A stretch of 64,000 nt of DNA from Roseateles noduli (lineage in GTDB: Bacteria; Pseudomonadota; Gammaproteobacteria; Burkholderiales; Burkholderiaceae_C). Numbering within the stretch: the stretch's first letter is position 1; the number at the start of each line of letters is the position of its first letter. The position numbers and the translations under genes were made by a program. Positions 9,089 to 17,942 of this stretch are shown one piece after another. The stretch spans positions 124,001-188,000 of the forward strand of contig NIOE01000011.1 of NCBI GenBank assembly GCA_002205125.1, in the 5' to 3' direction. The notes below the pieces were generated by a model. That model saw only the letters and a list, made by a program, of their open reading frames with translations, was not told the DNA's origin and searched no databases.

Positions 9089-9778
9089 TCAGAAGGGAAT
9101 GATGTCCAGCGCGAACTCCGCCACCTTGGCCAGGTTCAGCGTCGCCTGCGTGTCCTTGACCATGCGCGAGTACTCGTAGGCGCCCTGCCCGACCGCGTCG
9201 TCGGTGGGCGCGACGCTGGAGACCTGCAGCCCGATGCGGACCTCCGCCTGGATCGGGTTGAGCAGCACGTCGTACTTCTGCTCGGTGATGACCATCGAGG
9301 TGATCGTCACCGGCAGCACCCGCGACGGGCCCCAGATGAACAGGAGGCGCGGCAGCGCCAGGCGCGGGATCGGCTGGGTCGGCGCGGCGGCGCCCGGGCC
9401 GGAGATCGCCGAGGCGATCGCATCGATGGCCGCGCCGATCAGCCCGCCCGGCGTGCCCGGCGGGAAGACCATCTTCTCCAGCGCCGCCAGCTGCGGCCCG
9501 ACGCCGAACACGCGCGGGATCGCGGAGACCGCGCCGCCGGCGCCGAGGTCGTCGGCGGCGGAAAACTGCGCGGTGATCTCGAAGCTCTCGGTCGGCGGCG
9601 CCGACGCGCGGTCGCGCTCGGCCTGCGCCTGCGCGGAGGTGCTCTGCGGCGGCTGCGGCACCGCGATCGTGCGGGTCATCTGGTCCGGGTTGAACTGGAA
9701 GACCACGATGTTGGGAATCGGCCCCAGCAGGTTGATGCCGTACTCCACCAGCACGCCGCGCAACGGAAGCAAGGCCAT
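9089..9778 (-). CDS. contractile injection system tube-adaptor protein (CIS_tube N-terminal family, Afp7-like)
   Basis: A 229-residue protein with the signature IVVFQFNPDQMTRTIAVPQPP near the N-terminus, diagnostic for the family of eCIS proteins that connect the inner tube to the baseplate. A later segment (RVLPVTITSMVITEQKYDVLLNPIQAEVRIGLQV) matches the conserved beta-rich core. The protein is shorter than fused Afp7 because its LysM domain is encoded by the next gene. The ATG at 9778 begins just before the preceding stop at 9780-9782, consistent with coupled translation. Confidence 0.87.
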   Translation of the reverse strand: MALLPLRGVLVEYGINLLGPIPNIVVFQFNPDQMTRTIAVPQPPQSTSAQAQAERDRASAPPTESFEITAQFSAADDLGAGGAVSAIPRVFGVGPQLAALEKMVFPPGTPGGLIGAAIDAIASAISGPGAAAPTQPIPRLALPRLLFIWGPSRVLPVTITSMVITEQKYDVLLNPIQAEVRIGLQVSSVAPTDDAVGQGAYEYSRMVKDTQATLNLAKVAEFALDIIPF

Positions 9779-9779
9779 G

Positions 9780-10043
9780 TCAGCGCTCCTCCTGCGACAG
9801 CCACAGCGCGAGCTGCGCCGCGATCAGGCCGGCGACGGCGCGGGCGTCGGCGCCCGCCGGGGCGTCGATGCGGCCGAGGTCCAGTCGCGTCGCGCCACCG
9901 CGCGCGGCGATGCCGTCCAGCCGCGTCAGCGCGTCGCGCAGCGCCTCCCGCACCTGGGCCGCCATCTCGGTGCCGAGCGCGTCGGCTCCGTGCCGGTCGG
10001 CGGTGCGCAGCGAGACGTTCAGTTGCCCGATCTCGACGTTCAT
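9780..10043 (-). CDS. small eCIS protein, unknown function
   Basis: An 87-residue protein starting MNVEIGQLNVSLRTAD, followed by one long amphipathic helix region (MAAQVREALRDALTRLDGIAAR) and ending GLIAAQLALWLSQEER. Its ATG overlaps the stop of the ATPase gene (ATGA at 10040-10043), so co-translation is likely. Small proteins with a similar short beta start and helical body often sit next to the ATPase in eCIS loci, but I cannot name a function; an assembly chaperone or adaptor is a guess from size and position. Confidence 0.68.
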   Translation of the reverse strand: MNVEIGQLNVSLRTADRHGADALGTEMAAQVREALRDALTRLDGIAARGGATRLDLGRIDAPAGADARAVAGLIAAQLALWLSQEER

Positions 10044-12277
10044 GGCGACTCCTCCAGCAGCGCGGCGTAGCGGCCGAACTGCTCGCGGCCGGCGACGCGG
10101 TTCATCTTCTCGAGCTCGCGCCGCACGGCGGCCAGCGCCGCGGGCATCTCCACGCGCGGCGGCGCGGCCGGGTCGCGGCCGGCGGCCAGCAGGCAGGCGT
10201 TGAAGGCGGCCGAGCGGATGCTGCCGCCGGCCAGCTCGAACTGCTGCGCCAGCCAGGGCACGTCCAGCGACGTCGCGTCCACGCGCGCCGGGAACGCCTG
10301 GCGCCAGAGCCGCTCGCGCTCGGCGGCGCCGGGCATCGGGAACTCGACGATGTGACGCAGGCGGCGCGTGAACGCGTCGTCCAGGTCCTTGCGCCGGTTG
10401 CTGGCCAGCACCGCCAGGCCCTTGAAGCGCTCCATGCGCTCGAGCAGGTAGCTGATCTCGATGTTGGCGAAACGGTCGTGGGCGTCACGGACCTCGGTCC
10501 GCTTGCCGAAGAGCGCGTCGGCCTCGTCGAAGAACATCAGGCAGTCACCGGTCTCGGCCGCGTCGAAGATGCGGCGCAGGTTCTTCTCGGTTTCGCCGAT
10601 GTACTTGTTGACGACCTGCGACAGGTCGATGCGGTACATCGGCAGCGACAGCTCGGACGCGAGCGCCTCCGCCGCCATCGTCTTGCCGGTGCCCGGCGGG
10701 CCGCAGAACAGCACCGACAGGCCGCCCTCGTTCCAGGCGCGCGCGGTGCCCCAGTCGTGATGCACGCGGGCGAGCGCGCGCGTGGCCAGCACGATCTCGC
10801 GCAATTGCCGGGCCTGCGACGGCGGCAGCACCAGCTCGTCGAGGGTGAATCGAGGCTCGACCGCCTGCGCCAGGCCGTCAAGCTCCAGCCGCGCCTCGGC
10901 GCGGCACAGCGCGAACAGCGCGGACGCGCCGGCATCGGACGGCAAGCCGCGCGCCGCGACGGCGACGCGCGCGAGCGGGCGGTCGGTCAGGCGGAAACGG
11001 CGCGCGGCGTCGGCGCCCGCGGCACGCAAGGCCGGCGGCGCATCGGCGAGCGCGGCGTCGAACCGGGCGGCGCGCTCGGCGGTGTCGGGCGGCGTCATCG
11101 GCCAGGCCGGCAGCAGCAGCGAGGCCGGCACGCCGCGACCCCCGGGGCCGCCGGCGCCGCCGGTCCACGACGCGCTGCCGGAACCGCTCGATCCGGCGGC
11201 GCTCCCGTCCTGCATCGGCAGCATCCAGCGCAGCGGCAGCGCGGCCAGCGGCGTCGTCCAGCCTTCGCCGGCGGCGGCGCAGCAGCGTTCCTGCCATTGC
11301 TCGGGAAGCAGCAGGTCGGCGCCGCGCAGCCAGGCGACGGTCGCCAGCGGCGCGAGGCCGCGATCGGGCGTGACGTCCTCGCCGACGACCAGCAGCCCGC
11401 GCCCGCAGGCCCGCGCGATGGCGCGCGCGGCGGCGGTGAAGTCCGTTCCGCGCGGACCCAGCAGCGGCAGCACCTGCATCGCCACGGGCGGATCGCTGCG
11501 CAGCCGCGCGAGCCGCGCGTCGGTGCCGTCGATGCTGGCTGTCGGTCGGACCATGGCCGCTGGCGCGACGGCGTCCGCCTCGACGTCGCCATCGGCCGGC
11601 GCCTTCACCACGCGCAGCAACTCGTGCGCGACGCGCGGCGGCATCTCCAGCGGTTGCGTCCAATCGAGCGCGTCGCGCCCGGGCGGCAGGCTCAGCAAGC
11701 CATGGCGGAACAGCGCATGGCCGGCGTCCGCGCAGGCGGCGATCTCGGCGGGTTCATCCCACAGGCGCTGCGCCAGCGCGAGCGTCGGCCACGGCCGCGT
11801 CCCATCGTTCATGCAGGCAGCGCAGACCGGCCCGATCGCCGCGTCGGCGCGGCCCATCAGCGCGCAGGCCAGCACGAACTGCGCGGCCGGCGTCAGTCCG
11901 CATTCACGCGCGATCCAGCGCCAGTCACCGCGTTGCTCCGGCGCGCGATCCGGCGCGTGCCCAGGCACGTCGAACGTCGCGACGCGTTCATCGAGGTACC
12001 GCGCGGTCACGTCGGTCTGGAAGAAACGGCGCTTGTCGTCCCGCAAGCGCAGCAGGTCCAGGCTGTCCTGCGACGCGTCCCCGATCGCCGGCAGCTCGCC
12101 GGGCACGCGCGGCGATACGCCGCGTTGATGCCAGCACCACGCGACCTCGCGCCGCAGCCGCAGCGTGACCTGCGCGAGCCACCAGGCGCAGGTCGCATCG
12201 GCGACCGCGAGATCCGGATTCAGCGCGACCGGCTCGGCCAGCGTCGAGGGGATCGGCAAGGCGTGCGGCGCGTTCAT
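10040..12277 (-). CDS. eCIS-associated AAA+ ATPase (Afp15-like)
   Basis: A 745-residue protein with a long variable N-terminal region and a C-terminal AAA+ module. The Walker A motif GPPGTGKT lies near residue 527, Walker B (LMFFDEADALFG) near 580, and the sensor/arginine-finger region (VLASNRRKDLDDAFTRRLRHIVEFPMP) follows, as in CDC48/FtsH-type ATPases. Every eCIS locus carries such an ATPase; in Afp and PVC it is needed for proper assembly, probably by remodelling baseplate or tail-length components, though its exact substrate is not settled. The start MNAPHALPIPS at 12277 lies four bases after the Pvc16 stop. The ATPase stop overlaps the next start. Confidence 0.92.
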   Translation of the reverse strand: MNAPHALPIPSTLAEPVALNPDLAVADATCAWWLAQVTLRLRREVAWCWHQRGVSPRVPGELPAIGDASQDSLDLLRLRDDKRRFFQTDVTARYLDERVATFDVPGHAPDRAPEQRGDWRWIARECGLTPAAQFVLACALMGRADAAIGPVCAACMNDGTRPWPTLALAQRLWDEPAEIAACADAGHALFRHGLLSLPPGRDALDWTQPLEMPPRVAHELLRVVKAPADGDVEADAVAPAAMVRPTASIDGTDARLARLRSDPPVAMQVLPLLGPRGTDFTAAARAIARACGRGLLVVGEDVTPDRGLAPLATVAWLRGADLLLPEQWQERCCAAAGEGWTTPLAALPLRWMLPMQDGSAAGSSGSGSASWTGGAGGPGGRGVPASLLLPAWPMTPPDTAERAARFDAALADAPPALRAAGADAARRFRLTDRPLARVAVAARGLPSDAGASALFALCRAEARLELDGLAQAVEPRFTLDELVLPPSQARQLREIVLATRALARVHHDWGTARAWNEGGLSVLFCGPPGTGKTMAAEALASELSLPMYRIDLSQVVNKYIGETEKNLRRIFDAAETGDCLMFFDEADALFGKRTEVRDAHDRFANIEISYLLERMERFKGLAVLASNRRKDLDDAFTRRLRHIVEFPMPGAAERERLWRQAFPARVDATSLDVPWLAQQFELAGGSIRSAAFNACLLAAGRDPAAPPRVEMPAALAAVRRELEKMNRVAGREQFGRYAALLEESP

Positions 12278-12281
12278 GACC

Positions 12282-13439
12282 TCAGGTCCAGTGGAGCTGC
12301 GGCGTGTCGAACGCCTGCTGGCCGTTGACGCGCAGGATCACGCGGTACTCGGTGCTGGGCGGCAGCGCGTGGTCGTCGTCGACGACGAAGGTCAGCGAGC
12401 TGGGCGTGCCGCCGGGCTGCGGCTCGAGCAGCAGCCGCGACTGGCCGTCGAGGTACAGCGCCGCGTACGCCGCCGAGTTCGGCCCGCTGAGCTGACTGCC
12501 CAGCACGTCGAAGCTGCCGGAACGCTTCGTGCCGACCACCGTGAGCGCGCCCGCGAGATTGACCGCGGTGATGCGGGGGCTGAGCCGCCCGGTGACCGCG
12601 TTGCTGCTGGTGAGCCGGCCACCCGGCAGCGCCCGCGCGACGCAGACGGGATAGGCGCCGGGCTCGATCGCGTCGGCCGCGGCGATGGTCGCGGTCAGGC
12701 CGCCGTCGGGCGTGGCGGTGGCCGGGTAGACATGCGGGCCGACCTGGATCTGGTCGTAGCCGGCGAAGCCGGTGCCGCGCACGACGAACGCCTGGCCGGC
12801 CTCGAAGCGCTCAGGCTCGATCGACGACGCGACGGCGCCGAGGCCGGGCAGCACGGTCACACCGTCGTACATCCGCGGCGCGGGGGCCGGCTGGCCGATC
12901 GTCCTGACCGGCGGCGCGTAGGCCGGCGGCTCGTCGGTCGAGGCCACCATCACCGGCCGCACCTGGAAGCCGGCCGACACGCGGTACTTCTCGTCGCTGC
13001 CCTGCATCACGCGGGACAGCATCTCGACATCCGCCTCGTCCAGGGTGATGCGCAGCGGATCGGGGCTGGCCGCGAGCGGCAGCTGGGCCGCGCCCGGCTT
13101 GAGCACGGACAGCGCATTCAGGCCGCGGATGCCCCGGCCCAGCAGCCGGTGCGCGGCGATGCTGTCGCTGTCGGGGCCGTCGAAGGCCGTCAGCAGGTAA
13201 TGCAGGACCAGCCACACCGGCGGCGACTGGCCGGCGTCCAACGCCCGGTTGCGCAGGTCGCCGTCGACGGCGACGCGGTACAGGAACAGGTTGAGGCTGC
13301 CCTGGCCCGATTGCGCCGCCTTGGCGGCCTCCTCCGGCCGGCCCACGGTGATCGCGGAAATGCCGGACGCGGTGGCCAGCGCCGTCTTCAGCAGGTCGCT
13401 GACGGCGCCGATCGCATCACGGCTGTCGACCAGCGACAT
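12282..13439 (-). CDS. tail terminator/cap protein (Pvc16/Afp16-like, DUF4255)
   Basis: A 385-residue protein. Residues 1-170 contain the DUF4255/Pvc16 N-terminal signature: DAIGAVSDLLKTAL, then LNLFLYRVAVDGDLRNR and PVWLVLHYLLTAF. This domain caps the distal end of the sheath and tube in eCIS. The C-terminal half (residues about 190-385) is an added beta-rich, IPT/Ig-like region (FVVRGTGFAGYDQIQVG, then STEYRVILRVNGQQAF) not present in the short Afp16, which could reach to a membrane or surface as suggested for other extended Pvc16 proteins. That role is inference. The start at 13439 is three bases from the upstream stop. Confidence 0.9.
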   Translation of the reverse strand: MSLVDSRDAIGAVSDLLKTALATASGISAITVGRPEEAAKAAQSGQGSLNLFLYRVAVDGDLRNRALDAGQSPPVWLVLHYLLTAFDGPDSDSIAAHRLLGRGIRGLNALSVLKPGAAQLPLAASPDPLRITLDEADVEMLSRVMQGSDEKYRVSAGFQVRPVMVASTDEPPAYAPPVRTIGQPAPAPRMYDGVTVLPGLGAVASSIEPERFEAGQAFVVRGTGFAGYDQIQVGPHVYPATATPDGGLTATIAAADAIEPGAYPVCVARALPGGRLTSSNAVTGRLSPRITAVNLAGALTVVGTKRSGSFDVLGSQLSGPNSAAYAALYLDGQSRLLLEPQPGGTPSSLTFVVDDDHALPPSTEYRVILRVNGQQAFDTPQLHWT

Positions 13440-13442
13440 GCG

Positions 13443-14603
13443 TCACCCCCACCGCAGGTAATGGCGCCGCGCGGAGAAGCGCGGCGGGGCCGGCGCGGCG
13501 GCGGGCGTCGCGGTCGGCTGCGGGACCGCCGGCGCGGCGGGGCGCGATGGCGGCGGGGCGACATGGACCTCCAGCGCGATCTGGCCGATGCGGATCTGAG
13601 GCGCGGCCGCGCGGCCCGTCGAGCGCGAGGTGGCGGTCGCGGCCGTCGTCAGCGCGTCGAGGGCGGCCTCGCTCCGCGCGGCGACCGCCCACGGGGTCTC
13701 GGCCGAGGCGACCGCACGGGTGTGTTCGTCCCCCAAAGCTTGCGCTGCCAGGGCTCGTGCCCGCGCGACCAAAGCTTCCACCGTGTCGCCCGCGCCTGGC
13801 GGTTCCCTGTCGAGCGACCCGACATCGTTCGTGGAGGCCGCCGCGATCACCGAAGCCGAGGCCGGGCCCGGGACCGACGCGGGCGTTTGCGAGGTCGTCG
13901 AGGACGTCGAGGACGTCGACGACGCCGTCGTCGCGACCGACAGGCCGTGCGCCAGGTCGAGGGCGGCTCGACGATCCAACGCGTCGATCACCCGGTCTGC
14001 CTCGGCCGGGCCGGGCCTCGCCGGGCGGCCGCGCATGGCATCGCGCCGGGTTGCCCCTCCCGTCGACGCCCCGGTCGCAGCGCCGCTCGACCCGCTTGTC
14101 GACGCATCGACCTCCCCGCTCGGCGAGGGGTCCAGCGATGCATCGACGACAGCCGCCGACCGCATCGATGCCTGGAGAGCGGACGAGGCGATGTCGCCCA
14201 CCTCCTCGATTCCTCGCCCCGCGCACGATCCGGGCCTCCCCTTCATGGCGGCGGACGGGCGATCCGCCATCGACGGCGCGTCGACCGCAGTCGCCCGCGC
14301 GGCGTCGAAGGATCCCTGCGAGGACCGATCCGGCATCGCGTCCTGCGCGGGAGTGGCTCGATGCGAGGCGGCCCTCCCGATCGGCGCGCCTTCCGCCAAC
14401 GTCGCGGGCGCCGCCATCCCGTGGGGCGACGACCAGGACAGGGACGTGTCGGTGGACGCGGGCGAGGACTGCGGCGATGTCATCGTCGTCGTCCCGAAGT
14501 CGCGGCCCGTTCCGCTCGCCGGGGAGCCCGCCGACGCGGACCCCGGCGCCCGTGCCGATCCCGGCGCGGCCTGCGCCGCGAGCCTGGTGAAATAGCCGCT
14601 CAT
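13443..14603 (-). CDS. low-complexity eCIS protein with conserved-looking C-terminus
   Basis: A 386-residue protein starting MSGYFTRLAAQAAPGS at 14603, where ATG overlaps the preceding stop. Residues about 10-290 are rich in Ser, Ala, Thr, Pro and Asp without globular features (for example SSTSSTSSTTSQT), so probably disordered. A short structured end follows: IRIGQIALEVHVAPP, a proline linker, and RFSARRHYLRWG. The C-terminal RHYLRWG echoes the RAHYLRRLD end of the adjacent Zn-ribbon protein. Proteins of this kind occupy the slot between the baseplate-type Zn-ribbon protein and Pvc16 in many eCIS clusters. Function unknown; a flexible tether or scaffold is speculation. Confidence 0.75.
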   Translation of the reverse strand: MSGYFTRLAAQAAPGSARAPGSASAGSPASGTGRDFGTTTMTSPQSSPASTDTSLSWSSPHGMAAPATLAEGAPIGRAASHRATPAQDAMPDRSSQGSFDAARATAVDAPSMADRPSAAMKGRPGSCAGRGIEEVGDIASSALQASMRSAAVVDASLDPSPSGEVDASTSGSSGAATGASTGGATRRDAMRGRPARPGPAEADRVIDALDRRAALDLAHGLSVATTASSTSSTSSTTSQTPASVPGPASASVIAAASTNDVGSLDREPPGAGDTVEALVARARALAAQALGDEHTRAVASAETPWAVAARSEAALDALTTAATATSRSTGRAAAPQIRIGQIALEVHVAPPPSRPAAPAVPQPTATPAAAPAPPRFSARRHYLRWG

Positions 14604-15355
14604 GCCCAGCCCTCCGCCTGGTCCAGCCGCCGCAGGTAATGCGCCCGGCGCCAGGCCGGCAGCGACAGGATGTCCGCCTCGCTCCAATGGAAGGCCGAGG
14701 CCAGCCGGACGACCTCGTCCATCAGCCCCCGCTGCTGCCGCGCGAAACCGGCCAGCAGCGCCGCTTCGAGATCGCAGGCGACATCGTTGGGCCGGCCGCA
14801 GTGCGGGCATCGGGCATGCAGCTTCAGCGCGGTCAGCGGATCGCGCTCTTCGTAGACGGTGTCCAGCGCCGCCAGCAGCGGGGCCGGGCACGGCGCGCCG
14901 TCGGCCAGCGGCTGGCCGTCCACGGCCTCGATCAGCGTCGCGGCGATCTGTTCCGGCGACGCGACGCGGTCGGGCCACGACGACAGGTCGTCCCCGCGCG
15001 GCAGGCGCAGCTGATAGTCGACGCCGTCTCCATCCCGCCAGGTGAAGCGCGGCTCGAGCGGCGGTCCCGCCAGCAGCCGCAGGTCCAGCGGGAGTTCCAT
15101 CGCCTCGCCGCAGGCGCCGCAGTCGGCGCGCAGCTCGAGCGTCGCGTCCCCACCCGCCAGCCTCACCGCCACCAGCGCGCGCAGCCGCGCATCCAGCGTC
15201 CACCGCCAGGCCTCCCCGGCCGGCAAGGCCTGACCCCGTCCATCGCTCAGGCAGGCGCAGAGCACGGCGCTGGTGACCGCCGCGCGATCCGCGTCGAAAC
15301 GCAGCGCCACGTCGATCGCCTGTTCACCGAAGGCCCGCGAGGTCCAGCCCGTCAT
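14600..15355 (-). CDS. Zn-ribbon baseplate-type eCIS protein (T4 gp51/gp26-like)
   Basis: A 251-residue protein starting MTGWTSRAFGEQAIDV. Two CxxC pairs (ADCGACGEAM near residue 77 and ARCPHCGRPN near 183) look like a split zinc ribbon. The C-terminal signature LMDEVVRLASAFHWSEADILSLPAWRRAHYLRRLD is characteristic of the T4-type baseplate/chaperone proteins that follow the tube gene in contractile tails. The likely role is baseplate assembly at the tube-spike interface; the exact T4 equivalent is uncertain. The chosen ATG at 15355 lies 14 bases after the tube gene stop, and the stop overlaps the next gene by four bases. Confidence 0.75.
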   Translation of the reverse strand: MTGWTSRAFGEQAIDVALRFDADRAAVTSAVLCACLSDGRGQALPAGEAWRWTLDARLRALVAVRLAGGDATLELRADCGACGEAMELPLDLRLLAGPPLEPRFTWRDGDGVDYQLRLPRGDDLSSWPDRVASPEQIAATLIEAVDGQPLADGAPCPAPLLAALDTVYEERDPLTALKLHARCPHCGRPNDVACDLEAALLAGFARQQRGLMDEVVRLASAFHWSEADILSLPAWRRAHYLRRLDQAEGWA

Positions 15356-15369
15356 GCGCCCTCCCCGGC

Positions 15370-15879
15370 TCAGCCGGCCTCGCTGGGTTCGGGCGTGTCG
15401 ACGTCGCGCACCCAGCCTTCGAGCTCGATCTTCACGTGCTCCAGCGCGACCGCGTTGGCATTGGCGTCCAGGTCCGGCAGCGTCTGGAACTCGCTGACCC
15501 AGCAGCGGAAGAGGAAGTAGCGCAACGCCACCTGGCTCTTCTCGTTGAGCACTTCCAGCGTCAGGTCCTTCTTGTAGCCGGCCAGGTCCATCGCCGAGTC
15601 GCCGGCGTAGCTGGACACCGCGTTGGCCCACTTCTCGAACTCGAGGTCATGGGTGATGCCGCGCTCCAGCGTCAGCGACTCGTAGGAGGTGCGCCCCGGG
15701 GACTTGTGGTCGTAGCTGTTCTCGCCGCCGCTGCGGTGCTTGACGACCTCCGTCGTGCGCTTGAGGCCGCCGACCTTGGACACGCCCAGCACCGTCCTGC
15801 CGTCCCACAGCACGCGGAACTTGAAATTCTTGTAGGGGTCGACGCGCGTGGCGTTGACGACGAAGCCTGTGTTTGCCAT
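15370..15879 (-). CDS. eCIS inner tube protein (gp19-like)
   Basis: A 169-residue tube subunit: DPYKNFKFRVLWDGRTVLGVSKVGGLKRTTEVVKHRSGGEN, then TLERGITHDLEFEKWANAV and a C-terminal WVSEFQTLPDLDANANAVALEHVKIELEGW. These are the conserved strands of T4 gp19/Afp1 tube proteins, which stack as hexameric rings inside the sheath. Only one tube gene is seen here, whereas Afp and PVC encode two (Afp1 and Afp5), so one protein probably makes the entire tube. It is expected to be, with the sheath, the most abundant product of the operon. Confidence 0.95.
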   Translation of the reverse strand: MANTGFVVNATRVDPYKNFKFRVLWDGRTVLGVSKVGGLKRTTEVVKHRSGGENSYDHKSPGRTSYESLTLERGITHDLEFEKWANAVSSYAGDSAMDLAGYKKDLTLEVLNEKSQVALRYFLFRCWVSEFQTLPDLDANANAVALEHVKIELEGWVRDVDTPEPSEAG

Positions 15880-15900
15880 GGCCGTTTCTCCGCGCGGGGG

Positions 15901-17934
15901 TTACTGCAGGTCGCCAGCGATCTGCTGGATGCTGATGACGACGAACTCCGCGGGCTTGAGCGGCGCGAAGCCCACCTGGATATTGACGATGCCCTTGTTG
16001 CGGTCGTCCTGCGTCGTGGTCTCGGCGTCGCACTTGACGAAGAAGGCGTCCTTGGGCGTCGCGCCCTGGAAGGCCCCCTGCCGGAACAGCGAGTTCATGT
16101 AGGCGCCGACGTTGAGCCTGATCTTGGCCCACAGCGGCTCGTCGTTGGGCTCGAACACCACCCACTTCGTGCCGCGGAACAGCGACTCCTCCAGCATCAG
16201 CGCCAGCCGCCGGATCGGCACGTATTTCCATTCGGAGCCCATCTGGTCCGCGCCCACCAGCGTGCGCGCGCCCCAGGCCACGCCGCCGTAGACGGGGAAG
16301 GTGCGCAGGCAGTTGATCGCCAGCGGATTGAGCACGCCGTTCTCGGCATCGGTGAGCCTGGTGTCGAGCTGCATGACGCCGTTGAGCACCGCCTCGACAC
16401 CCGCCGGCGCCTTCCACACGCCGCGCTGGCTGTCGGTGCGGGCGTAGATGCCGGCCATCGTGCCGCTGGCCCCCACCGAGCGCAGCCGCAAGCCGTTGAC
16501 CGGATCCGGGATCTGCGTGCGCGGGAAGTAGACCGCCGCGTTGCGGTGGCGCAGCGTCGCGTGCGCGTCGACCCAGTCCTTGGCCTCCTGCACCGTGTCG
16601 ATCGTGGGCGGCACGTCGATCAGCAGGAAGGCCCGCTTGAACTCGCAGAACGCCAACGCGTCGCTGTAGATCTTGGTCGTGTGGGTGTCGGTCACGCCCA
16701 GCGCCACCGCGCGCGGCAGGCACAGGATGTTGAACAGGTCGACCCGGTCCAGCGCGTACAGGCCGCTGTAGAGCGCCGGATTGCCCAGGATCTCGGTCGC
16801 TCCCGGCGCCAGGCCGTCCCCGCCGGCCAGGCCCGGCGTCATCGCGGCGATGTCCGCCAATGCCGGCGGCACGCCGTTCCAGGTGCCCAGCGCGTACTGC
16901 TGGACGTTGTTGCCGTCCGGTGCCGCGGCCGCGAAGCGCAGCGTCGCCACCGCGGTGGTGTCGGCGCCCTCGTTGCTGATGACCACGGTCTCGGCCGGCT
17001 TGTAGGTCTCGCCGTTCTGGCCCGACAGGACCCGAAAGCGCGAGCCCAGCAGCTCCACCGTCGCGCCGGCCCATGAACCCGGGCTCTTGGACTGCGTCGG
17101 AAGCGCGGCACGGATCGCCTGCTCCAGGTAGCCGCGCAGCTGGCGCAGCTCGGTCACCGAGCCCGCGCCCCAGTTGCCCAGCGTCGCGGTGGCCTCGGTC
17201 TCCGCGGCGGTGCCGGTGCCGATCTTCACGTGCAGCAGCTTGCCGCGCAGCGCGTCGAACTGCGCCGGCGTCATCGCGGCGATGTCGGCGGTGCCGGTCG
17301 TGCCGTTGGCTGCGGGCAGCGTGGCCGCATCGGCCGGGGTCTCGTGCTTGACGGTGATCAGGCTCGACGAGCTGTTGATCATCGACACGAAGTAGCGCGG
17401 GCTGGTCGAGTCGACCGACAGGTTCAGGTAGCGCTCGGTGGCGACCGGCCGCGGGCGGGCCTGCGTGTCGTAGCGGGTCACGGTCAGGTTGAAGAATCTG
17501 GTCGGGTCGGTCGTGTTCAGGTCGATCGACACCCGCAGCGAGTTGCCCCAGAGGCCTTCGCTGGCGGCGCTCACCGTGAGCAGCGGCGTGCCGGCGCCCG
17601 TCGTGGACTTGATGCCGACCGCCGCCTTGTCGACCGGCTTGTCGCCGGCCACGCGCGGGCTGGAGCGCGTCTCCCCGGCCACGCGCACCACGTAGGCGGA
17701 ACTGCCGCCGTTGAGGAAGAACTGCGCGATCGCGTAGCTCGCCTCGCTGCGGTCGTCCAGGCCGCCGAAGATCCGCTGGAAGTCGGCCATGCCGAAGATC
17801 TCCACCGCCTGGTTCATCGGCCCCTCGCGGAAGAAGTCGACGAAGGCCGCGATCGAGGTGCCCACGCTGGTGATCGTGTGCACCCCGCTCGACACTTCCT
17901 GGATGTAGACGCCTGGATAAGTCACTTGCACCAT
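15901..17934 (-). CDS. eCIS contractile sheath protein
   Basis: A 677-residue sheath protein. The N-terminus VTYPGVYIQEVSSGVHTITSVGTSIAAFVDFFREGP and the C-terminus (FAPLKPAEFVVISIQQIAGDLQ) are the mesh-forming arms of gp18/Afp2-4 sheaths; the body contains ARTDSQRGVWKAPAGVEAVLNG and SLFRGTKWVVFEPNDEPLWAKI, both conserved. A strong ribosome site (GGAGG four bases before ATG) precedes it, fitting high expression. A single sheath gene replaces the three paralogues of Afp. A long middle insertion (about residues 90-370) forms the surface-exposed domain that varies between systems. Confidence 0.96.
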   Translation of the reverse strand: MVQVTYPGVYIQEVSSGVHTITSVGTSIAAFVDFFREGPMNQAVEIFGMADFQRIFGGLDDRSEASYAIAQFFLNGGSSAYVVRVAGETRSSPRVAGDKPVDKAAVGIKSTTGAGTPLLTVSAASEGLWGNSLRVSIDLNTTDPTRFFNLTVTRYDTQARPRPVATERYLNLSVDSTSPRYFVSMINSSSSLITVKHETPADAATLPAANGTTGTADIAAMTPAQFDALRGKLLHVKIGTGTAAETEATATLGNWGAGSVTELRQLRGYLEQAIRAALPTQSKSPGSWAGATVELLGSRFRVLSGQNGETYKPAETVVISNEGADTTAVATLRFAAAAPDGNNVQQYALGTWNGVPPALADIAAMTPGLAGGDGLAPGATEILGNPALYSGLYALDRVDLFNILCLPRAVALGVTDTHTTKIYSDALAFCEFKRAFLLIDVPPTIDTVQEAKDWVDAHATLRHRNAAVYFPRTQIPDPVNGLRLRSVGASGTMAGIYARTDSQRGVWKAPAGVEAVLNGVMQLDTRLTDAENGVLNPLAINCLRTFPVYGGVAWGARTLVGADQMGSEWKYVPIRRLALMLEESLFRGTKWVVFEPNDEPLWAKIRLNVGAYMNSLFRQGAFQGATPKDAFFVKCDAETTTQDDRNKGIVNIQVGFAPLKPAEFVVISIQQIAGDLQ

Positions 17935-17942
17935 GGGGCCTC

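Noticed and set aside
345-14639. Long open frames on the plus strand opposite the eCIS operon
   Set aside because: They are Arg/Ala/Pro-rich mirror frames of high-GC genes, have no ribosome sites, no recognisable domains, and lie wholly over well-supported minus-strand genes.
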